Under the pieces are notes generated by a model. The model was not told where the DNA came from. It worked only from the letters and a program-made list of their open reading frames with translations, and ran no database searches. From Ruminococcus sp. UBA3286 (lineage in GTDB: Bacteria > Bacillota > Clostridia > Oscillospirales > Ruminococcaceae), in the NCBI GenBank assembly GCA_002362135.1, contig DETO01000080.1:1-32512 (forward strand): DNA of 32,512 nt. The letters run 5' to 3'. This document shows, piece by piece, positions 1 to 6,034 of the stretch (position 1 is its first letter; each line of letters opens with the position of its first letter). A program made the position numbers and the translations under genes.

Positions 1-50
1 CTCTGTCGAACTCACGTTAATGAAACAGAGTCTCGCTCTTTGGATTTTGC

Positions 51-695
51 CTATATTCCGAGGATAATTCTTCTTTTCACTTCATATTCTTCTTGCGTAA
101 TTAGTCCGTCATCAAGCATTTTCTTTACATTTTCAAGTTGACGTTCCGTCACACTTTTAGAAGATTTCTCTTCTTTCGGCTTCATTTCTTTCTGAATTGC
201 TTTTTTCTTCGCTTCATATTCCTCTTCTGTTATAATTCCATCTTCATACATCCGCTTCGCGCCTTCAAGCTGGATCTCCTGCACTGTTTTACCCTGTTTC
301 GTTCCTTCTGCTCTTAATTTTGCTTTTTTCTGATTGCTTTCATTCTTACTTCTTCCGCAATCACAAAGCATTTTATGTCCGGGATTTGCCCTGTCGCAAA
401 ATTCACATTTCCATCCGCCATTGCTATAAGCCAACGGATTCCCGCTTTCATCACTATATCCGGTCGGTATATTCTGCGGAGTTGAATAGCCTGACCTTGC
501 AGCAGGCTTGCACGAAACTATGATAATGCCTATTATCCCGAGCCAGAAACCCCATGCAAATCCTCCGTAATAGCCTTTACTTTCGTTGATTTTCTTCGTT
601 ACTACGCCAAATATGCAGCATACAATAATCGCAGCTACAGCATATATAAGTAAGAATAATGCTGCATCACCAGAATCATAATACATTTTTTCCAC
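51..695 (-). CDS. Membrane protein with zinc ribbon and two SHOCT domains
   Basis: The 214-residue product has two hydrophobic segments near the N-terminus (about residues 12-32 and 43-62), then a short cysteine-rich stretch (CEFC near residue 97, CDCG near 111) that looks like a zinc ribbon. The C-terminus carries two similar helical motifs, GIITEEEYEAKK and GLITQEEYEVKR, each typical of SHOCT (short C-terminal) domains, which are thought to mediate oligomerisation or membrane-associated interactions. The ATG at 695 is preceded by a strong GGGAGG site. The gene is divergent from an XRE-type regulator, and the spacer carries operator-like repeats, so it is probably that regulator's target. 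The specific function is unknown. The domain calls are by eye; the pairing with the regulator is inference. Confidence 0.8.
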   Translation of the reverse strand: MEKMYYDSGDAALFLLIYAVAAIIVCCIFGVVTKKINESKGYYGGFAWGFWLGIIGIIIVSCKPAARSGYSTPQNIPTGYSDESGNPLAYSNGGWKCEFCDRANPGHKMLCDCGRSKNESNQKKAKLRAEGTKQGKTVQEIQLEGAKRMYEDGIITEEEYEAKKKAIQKEMKPKEEKSSKSVTERQLENVKKMLDDGLITQEEYEVKRRIILGI

Positions 696-710
696 CTCCC
701 TTCGCTATCT

Positions 711-732
711 AATACATTCTATAGAATGTATT
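711..732. promoter_or_regulatory. 22-bp perfect palindrome, probable operator A
   Basis: AATACATTCTATAGAATGTATT is a perfect 22-bp palindrome lying 16 bp upstream of the SHOCT gene start. Its core TTCTATA recurs in the two other half-sites at 743-764 and 773-794 of the same spacer. Size, symmetry and position fit an operator bound by a dimeric XRE-type repressor encoded by the adjacent gene. Binding is inferred. Confidence 0.6.
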
Positions 733-748
733 TTTTGTATTATCCACT

Positions 749-794
749 ATATAGAAGTGATTTGTCAATACTAATCACTTCTATATGATATAAT
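749..794 (+). promoter_or_regulatory. XRE regulator promoter overlapped by inverted repeat
   Basis: Perfect 14-bp inverted repeats at 749-762 and 773-786 (core AATCACTTCTATAT) flank a 10-bp spacer. A sigma-A-like promoter, TTGTCA (762-767) and TATGAT (784-789) with 16-bp spacing, lies across the second arm. TATAAT at 789-794 is an alternative -10. A repressor bound here would cover the promoter, which suggests negative autoregulation of the XRE gene and control of the divergent SHOCT gene. Confidence 0.6.
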
Positions 795-829
795 TGTGTT
801 ATAATTAACAATTGAAAGGTGAGATTTTT

Positions 830-1195
830 GTGAGTTTTTACCAAAGATTAAAAGATCTGAAAGAAGACGCTGACCTAACTCAAAAACAGGTGTCTGAAAT
901 CATAGGCGTATCTGTCAACCATTATGGCAAATACGAGCGCGGCGAAACTGATCTTCCATTTGAAAAAGCCATTTTACTTGCGGATTTTTATAATGTGAGC
1001 CTTGATTACCTCGCCGGACGAACAAATAATAAGCAGGGAAAATGTTATCCTGATCTAACTCAGGATGAGATTCAGATGCTTGAAAAATATCGTCTGCTAA
1101 CAGAACGCAGCAGGGGCAAGCACGATGTATTGATAGACCAGCTTATTGAACGGCAATGCAGTGATTCTACTCGAAATAAAGCTGAATTGCCGTAA
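830..1195 (+). CDS. XRE-family HTH transcriptional regulator
   Basis: This is a 121-residue protein with an N-terminal Cro/C1-type helix-turn-helix. Residues near 17-40 (LTQKQVSEIIGVS followed by HYGKYERGE) match the recognition-helix region and the family's YxxYERG segment, and the domain ends with LADFYNVSLDYLAGR, the classic end of the HTH_3 fold. The remaining ~50 residues are probably helical and could dimerise. I prefer the GTG at 830 because AAAGGTGAG lies 7-8 bases before it; an upstream in-frame TTG at 812 would place that ribosome site inside the gene. The promoter region carries near-identical inverted repeats, so it probably represses itself and the divergent membrane protein gene. 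The ligand or signal is unknown. Confidence 0.88.
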   Translation: MSFYQRLKDLKEDADLTQKQVSEIIGVSVNHYGKYERGETDLPFEKAILLADFYNVSLDYLAGRTNNKQGKCYPDLTQDEIQMLEKYRLLTERSRGKHDVLIDQLIERQCSDSTRNKAELP

Positions 1196-1218
1196 ATAAT
1201 AGACCTCCTCAGAAACTA

Positions 1219-1247
1219 TTGATTTCCACCGCATTTTATGCTATAAT
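1219..1247 (+). promoter_or_regulatory. Sigma-A promoter of the PLC-like gene
   Basis: TTGATT (1219-1224) and TATAAT (1242-1247) are separated by exactly 17 bp, with a TG one base before the -10 (extended -10). It lies 37 bp upstream of the start at 1284. Confidence 0.65.
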
Positions 1248-1283
1248 TAAGTACAGAATTAAAATAAAGGAGAACGCCATAAC

Positions 1284-2327
1284 ATGAGTAAAATAACTTC
1301 CGCCGCTCGAAAACTTAATAAGCTTGCAAAAAAGCAAATGGCTCTCCGCGATTCAAAGCCAAAATGCGTGCATCGCGCATTGCTTCTTCGCTCGCTTATT
1401 ATCCTGAAAAACATAAAACCCGATACCGAAAAATTTTTTGCGCCCATGATGAAGCTGCTTATGACCTACTGCAAACGTCCCGACGTTAAGGGCGACTACG
1501 AAAACGGCATGGGCAGGCATTATTACTGCGCGACCTCTGTTTCGGGGAAAAAACTTCCTCAGTATAATTCATATTTTCTCAGCGGCATGGGCAAGCCTTA
1601 TAAAAGCGCGCGCGCAATGTTTGAAGAGGACTACACTATGGCGCTGACTATGTACCGCGCAGGATATATGGCTAAATGCGCCGAATTTCTGGGGCGCGCC
1701 GTTCATATGCTTTCGGATATGTGCTGCATTCCGCATACGGCTTCAATGACTTATTTTTCATCCGGACGCCGTTTTCATAAGGCTTATGAACTGCTTGCAG
1801 AATCTATTTATCCTGATTATGTTGACGAGCAGGATTCGCCCGATCTTCCTAATCATCTTTTCGCCGACCGAAAAAGTTTCGCGGACGATCTGAATAATAT
1901 AGTCGCCGAAACCGCCGCAGGCATAGCCGATATAGCCGCCGATCCCATTAAAGCAGTAACAGATCAGCTTTACCGTACGGAGCGTATCATTGCAATATTC
2001 CTGTTTCGCTTTATCGATGATCTGACAATGCCGGAAAGAAAAGCTCATTTCATCACAAACGGCTCAGGCTGCCGAATATTGCGCGGAACTGCTCCGCTGA
2101 CAGTTAAGATAACCAAAAAGGGAATTCAGCTTCATGGCGTAAATCCCTCGCCCGATTCTGCGATAAACGTTGCAGATACGTATTTTTACGCGGCTCACAG
2201 ACATGACGGGCTGTATACGCTTTCCCCTGCCAAAGACGACAAGGGGCTTGTGCTGGACGTCGGCGACGGCAAAATAGAATGGCGGAAATTCGATCCCGAA
2301 CGCAAAGAACAGCTTTTTAAAATTTAA
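1284..2327 (+). CDS. Zinc-dependent phospholipase C-like protein, no signal peptide
   Basis: The N-terminal ~180 of 347 residues resemble the zinc-metallophospholipase C / clostridial alpha-toxin fold. By eye, the expected metal ligands can be placed: H30 (HRALLLRSLIIL), D71 and H79 (GDYENGMGRHYY), H141 and D145 (VHMLSD), H151 (IPH), H165 and E169 (HKAYE). The spacings H-x3-D, D-x5-H and H-x3-E match alpha-toxin. Known family members are secreted and use the amino-terminal Trp of the mature enzyme as another ligand. Here there is a basic N-terminal extension of about 29 residues and no hydrophobic signal, so that ligand is absent. The C-terminal ~95 residues, predicted beta-rich, are not recognised. 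AAGGAG precedes the ATG by 11 bases. The LRR-dockerin gene follows after 28 bp and may be co-transcribed. Substrate and activity are uncertain. Confidence 0.7.
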   Translation: MSKITSAARKLNKLAKKQMALRDSKPKCVHRALLLRSLIILKNIKPDTEKFFAPMMKLLMTYCKRPDVKGDYENGMGRHYYCATSVSGKKLPQYNSYFLSGMGKPYKSARAMFEEDYTMALTMYRAGYMAKCAEFLGRAVHMLSDMCCIPHTASMTYFSSGRRFHKAYELLAESIYPDYVDEQDSPDLPNHLFADRKSFADDLNNIVAETAAGIADIAADPIKAVTDQLYRTERIIAIFLFRFIDDLTMPERKAHFITNGSGCRILRGTAPLTVKITKKGIQLHGVNPSPDSAINVADTYFYAAHRHDGLYTLSPAKDDKGLVLDVGDGKIEWRKFDPERKEQLFKI

Positions 2328-2355
2328 GATACTGAACAGGCTCGAAGGAGGACAT

Positions 2356-3756
2356 ATGAAACTAAAAAAAATAATTATGGGCATATTATCAGCAGGCATA
2401 ATATTCACGGCAAGCGTGCCCTTTACCGCATATGGCAAGACTGAACTGCCTGATATCGGAGATTTCGATATCGATACAATAAACGAAGCTTCTTATCAAT
2501 TTACGCTCAAGAGCGACGGAACTTACGAAATCAGCAAATATATATTTGACAGCTCAACTACGGGAATATTTCAGCCAAGTCCCGATCTCACCATTCCGTC
2601 AACCTATAAAGGAAAGCCTGTCACAAGCATCGGAGATGCCGCATTCTGTACCAACAATGCAGATCATTTAACAGGATGTATAACTATTCCAGATACCGTT
2701 ACTTCTATAGGAGAGTCCGCCTTTTATTTGTGCGAATTCACAAACTGCGTGATTCCGAGCAGCGTAACTTCTATCGGCGGCTCTGCTTTCATCGATACTC
2801 CGTGGCTTGATAATATGAGAGCGAAAGATCCGCTTGTCATTGTCAATAATCTCCTTATCGATGCTCGAACAGCCAAAGGAGACGTCATCGTCCCCAACGG
2901 CGTAACAACAATCTGCGGCTATTCGTTTAAGGAGAACGGAACCGTTACTTCGGTAACTCTCCCCGACAGTGTGAAAATTATCGGAGAATGCGCATTTGAT
3001 AGATGCACTGCTCTTACGAAAATAAATATTCCCGACGGTCTTGTACAGCTTGGAGACGGGGCTTTTTGGGGTTGCGAAAAACTTGGCGGAACTATTAAGA
3101 TACCGAGCGGTATCAAAACTATCGGCGCATTAACTTTTGCAAACTGCAGTGATCTCAGCGGTATCATCCTGCCGAACGGAATAACCGAAATTGGAAACAA
3201 CGCATTCAGATTCTGCGAAAAAATTACTTCGCTCACCATTCCCGACACTGTCACAACAATAGGTATAGGCGCGTTTTCGGAAATGCGGAACTTGAAAAGT
3301 CTTATCCTTCCTGCCTCCGTAACATCCGTAGGAAATTACTGCTTTGAATACTGCTATTCTCTCAATTCACTGACTATCCTGAATCCCAATTGTTCAATTC
3401 CTGACGATAAGACGCTTACTTACGGTCTAACGACTATTTACGGATATTCAGGCTCAACAGCGCAGGCTTATGCGGAAAAATACGGCAAAGACTTCTCCGC
3501 GCTCGATCAATCGCAGATAAGGCTTGGCGATGTTGATTTCAGCGGCAATATATCGCCCCTTGACTCGTCAATTACGCTGTCCGCATACGCAATGCTCTCC
3601 ACTACCGGAATTTCCGACTTAAACGAGGCTCAGACCATAGCTGCCGACGTAGACAGAAACGGCTCTATCGACCCGGGAGACGCTTCATATATACTCGGCT
3701 ATTACGCTTATTTAGCCACAGGCGGCAATGACAGCATTGAAAAATTTATCGGTTGA
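2356..3756 (+). CDS. Secreted leucine-rich-repeat (BspA-like) protein with type I dockerin
   Basis: The 466-residue protein starts with a clear signal peptide (basic MKLKK, hydrophobic core, cleavage near AYG-KT at about residue 28). Residues ~75-365 contain repeated LRR_5/BspA-type units, with recurring IPDTVTSIGESAF-like phrases (VTSIG, VTTIG, IKTIG, ITEIG). Residues ~390-460 form a dockerin: two calcium-loop repeats, GDVDFSGNISPLD and ADVDRNGSIDPGD, each followed by a helix. Dockerins anchor proteins to cohesin-bearing scaffoldins, so the protein probably joins an extracellular cellulosome-like assembly. BspA-type repeats usually mediate protein or surface binding; no catalytic module is seen. 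GGAGG lies 5 bases before the ATG. Confidence 0.92.
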   Translation: MKLKKIIMGILSAGIIFTASVPFTAYGKTELPDIGDFDIDTINEASYQFTLKSDGTYEISKYIFDSSTTGIFQPSPDLTIPSTYKGKPVTSIGDAAFCTNNADHLTGCITIPDTVTSIGESAFYLCEFTNCVIPSSVTSIGGSAFIDTPWLDNMRAKDPLVIVNNLLIDARTAKGDVIVPNGVTTICGYSFKENGTVTSVTLPDSVKIIGECAFDRCTALTKINIPDGLVQLGDGAFWGCEKLGGTIKIPSGIKTIGALTFANCSDLSGIILPNGITEIGNNAFRFCEKITSLTIPDTVTTIGIGAFSEMRNLKSLILPASVTSVGNYCFEYCYSLNSLTILNPNCSIPDDKTLTYGLTTIYGYSGSTAQAYAEKYGKDFSALDQSQIRLGDVDFSGNISPLDSSITLSAYAMLSTTGISDLNEAQTIAADVDRNGSIDPGDASYILGYYAYLATGGNDSIEKFIG

Positions 3757-3778
3757 TATACTCGCCGCTATTGTTTTA

Positions 3779-3833
3779 AACCTGATCTCACATGAATCCT
3801 GCGCACCTTTTCAGCAAATTTCACTGAATCCTA
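3779..3833 (-). repeat. Diverged half copy of the MITE-like element
   Basis: This intergenic 55-bp stretch matches the reverse complement of 23951-24005 (right half of the intact element) at 48 of 55 positions, counted by eye without gaps. It includes an imperfect terminal repeat (AACCTG then TCAC) and the inner CAGCAAATTTC segment. The other half and the second terminal repeat are missing, so this is a decayed remnant. It occupies most of the gap between the LRR-dockerin gene and the GGDEF gene. Confidence 0.75.
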
Positions 3834-3855
3834 AAAAATTTAAGGAGATGATGAT

Positions 3856-5115
3856 ATGGCGTTAAAGTTAAAAAAAATACTTCTTATCGGAAACAACTCT
3901 GAAACTAAACAGCTTTATGAACTTCTGTCGGATATCTACACTTTAATATGTGCTGATTCCACGGACAAACTGCTTGAAAACTGGAACTCAGTTTTTACAG
4001 AGGTATCTGCTGTCATAATAGCTTCAGAACAGGCAATTGCAAACGATTACGATTTCTTAAAAAAATCCGTACAAAACGGAAGATTCGCTTTCACTCCGCT
4101 TCTGATAATCGCAGACGCTGAACAAAACGACGCGCAGCTAAAATGTCTTGATTATAATGCGGTTGATTTTATTACAATGCCGTTTCAGAAAGCCGCAGTG
4201 CAGAACCGCATTGAAAACGCCATACGCATCAAGGATTCCGCTTCGTTCTATGAAATAGAACGTATGCTGAAAGAGCTGCCATCAAATATTTATCTCAAAG
4301 ACAGCAACGGACGTTATATTTTCGCCACTCATTATTGGCATCATCTTGATCATTCCAACGATCCCGACTGGACGATACGCGGAAAAACCGATCTTGATAT
4401 ACGCAAAGACCGCGAAAATGCTAAAATGGCTATGGAAAAGGATATTGAGGTCATCAGAAACGGCAGGGGCGATCACTATATCATAGAAATAAACGTTGAC
4501 GACATTCAAGAATATTTTGAAGTATTCAAAGAACCCGTAAAAGATCAGGACGGCAATATTACGGGAATTATAGGGCTGCTGAACAATGTGACCGAGCATG
4601 AAAATCTCAAACGGCAGCTTAAAAACGCCGCAGTCATCGACGGAATGACGGGATTGTATAACCGGAAAGAGATACAGTTCCGCATAGACAAGGCGATTGA
4701 AAATTACCGCGAAAACGGCAGCATTTTTTCCATTATTATGCTTGATATAGACAATTTCAAGCAGGTCAACGATTACTACGGTCATCAGCAAGGCGACGTT
4801 GTTATAATAACATTGTCCGATATTCTGAAAAATAATCAGACGCTGTTTAAGGGGAAATTTTCAGCAGGCCGCTGGGGCGGTGAAGAATTCATGCTGCTTC
4901 TTCATGATACGGAATTATCTGCCGCGTCATATATTGCGGAACTCATACGCCAATGCTTTGCCAACACGGTTTTTCCCGATATGAGATCGCAGACTATAAG
5001 TCTTGGAGTTACTCAGGTCAAGCCCGACGATACGTCCGATTCTCTCTGCATACGTGTGGACAGCGGACTTTATCAAGCTAAAAAAACAGGTAAAAATCGT
5101 GTTTGTATAGTATAA
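3856..5115 (+). CDS. Diguanylate cyclase with degenerate receiver and PAS domains
   Basis: The 419-residue protein has three parts. Residues 1-125 look like a CheY-type receiver, but the acidic pair is replaced (LLIGNN), the phospho-acceptor Asp position reads AVIIASE and the conserved Lys reads FITMPF, so phosphorylation is unlikely. Residues ~135-250 form a PAS-like sensor (LPSNIYLKDSNGRYIFATHY to GIIGLLNNVTEHE). Residues ~255-419 are a GGDEF domain with an intact active-site variant, RWGGEEF, the expected DGMTGLYNR start and DIDNFKQVND. No RxxD inhibitory site is visible upstream of GGEEF. It probably makes cyclic di-GMP from two GTP in the cytoplasm in response to a signal sensed by PAS. 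A patatin-like gene follows 19 bp downstream. Confidence 0.9.
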   Translation: MALKLKKILLIGNNSETKQLYELLSDIYTLICADSTDKLLENWNSVFTEVSAVIIASEQAIANDYDFLKKSVQNGRFAFTPLLIIADAEQNDAQLKCLDYNAVDFITMPFQKAAVQNRIENAIRIKDSASFYEIERMLKELPSNIYLKDSNGRYIFATHYWHHLDHSNDPDWTIRGKTDLDIRKDRENAKMAMEKDIEVIRNGRGDHYIIEINVDDIQEYFEVFKEPVKDQDGNITGIIGLLNNVTEHENLKRQLKNAAVIDGMTGLYNRKEIQFRIDKAIENYRENGSIFSIIMLDIDNFKQVNDYYGHQQGDVVIITLSDILKNNQTLFKGKFSAGRWGGEEFMLLLHDTELSAASYIAELIRQCFANTVFPDMRSQTISLGVTQVKPDDTSDSLCIRVDSGLYQAKKTGKNRVCIV

Positions 5116-5134
5116 CATCAACGGAGGAATCAAA

Positions 5135-5983
5135 ATGAAATACGGTCTTGTAATGGAAGGCGGAGCAATGAGAGGAATTTTCTCGGCAGGCGTTATGGAC
5201 GTTCTTATGGAAAACGGCGTCGATTTTGATGGACTCATAGGAGTTTCGGCAGGCGCTTGCTTCGGCTGTAATTACAAATCTAAACAGAGCGGCAGAGTTA
5301 TCCGCTATAATCTGAGATTTTGCAGAGATAAACGTTATTGCAGTTTTCATTCGCTTATAACGACGGGAGATATGTTCGGCGCGGAATTTTGTTATGATAC
5401 TATCCCCAATAAACTTGACCTTTTCGACAGCGAAACTTACATAAATAACCCCATGAAATTTTATGTGAACGCTACCGATATCGAAAGCGGAAAACCTGTT
5501 TATCATTGTCTTAAAACGGTTGAACCCGATGAACTCAAATGGATACGCGCGTCGGCTTCAATGCCTATGGCGGCGCGAATCGTAAATATTGACGGCAGAA
5601 AATTTCTCGACGGCGGTATTGCCGATTCTATTCCCCTTAAATTTATGGAACTCAGCGGCTATGAAAAAAATGTCGTAATACTTACTCAACCGCGTGATTT
5701 TGTGAAAAAGCCAAGCAAAAGCGCGTCGCTGGTGAAATTATTCTACCACAGATATCCGAATCTCATAAAAGTTTATCTGAATCGTCCGAAAATTTATAAC
5801 GAACAGCTTGAACACATCCGCAGATCTGAAAAAAATGGAACCGCATTCGTTATCGCTCCCCCAAAAAAGCTGCCGATCGGTCATATCGAACATGATCAGG
5901 ACAAGCTTATTGAGGTGTACAGAACAGGCAGGCTTACCGCAATGAAGCGGCTTCCTGAATTACTTAAATTTATGAATAAATAA
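5135..5983 (+). CDS. Patatin-like phospholipase family protein
   Basis: The 282-residue protein has the patatin fold signatures: an oxyanion-hole motif EGGAMRGIFSAG (residues ~8-19), the nucleophile elbow GVSAG (Ser near residue 40) and the catalytic Asp in DGGIADSIP (near residue 169). It is the length of the bacterial YjjU-like patatin subgroup and has no signal peptide, so it should be a cytoplasmic serine acyl hydrolase acting on lipids. Substrate is unknown. GGAGG precedes the ATG. It sits 19 bp behind the diguanylate cyclase gene and is followed by a terminator, suggesting a two-gene transcript. Confidence 0.9.
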   Translation: MKYGLVMEGGAMRGIFSAGVMDVLMENGVDFDGLIGVSAGACFGCNYKSKQSGRVIRYNLRFCRDKRYCSFHSLITTGDMFGAEFCYDTIPNKLDLFDSETYINNPMKFYVNATDIESGKPVYHCLKTVEPDELKWIRASASMPMAARIVNIDGRKFLDGGIADSIPLKFMELSGYEKNVVILTQPRDFVKKPSKSASLVKLFYHRYPNLIKVYLNRPKIYNEQLEHIRRSEKNGTAFVIAPPKKLPIGHIEHDQDKLIEVYRTGRLTAMKRLPELLKFMNK

Positions 5984-5990
5984 AAATTTA

Positions 5991-6026
5991 AAAGCTGATA
6001 CGAATTTTTCCGTATCAGCTTTTTTG
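5991..6026. terminator. Bidirectional intrinsic terminator
   Basis: A perfect 12-bp stem, AAAGCTGATACG (5991-6002) with CGTATCAGCTTT (6011-6022), has an 8-nt loop and ends in a T run on the plus strand. The A-rich left flank gives a T-rich tail on the minus strand. It lies between the convergent patatin and clpC-like genes. Confidence 0.9.
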
Positions 6027-6034
6027 TGTTCACC

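Noticed and set aside
1..30. 6-bp inverted repeat CTCTGT/ACAGAG near the window edge, considered as terminator of the SHOCT gene
   Set aside because: Short stem, long loop and no T-run on the minus strand; the flanking sequence is cut by the window.
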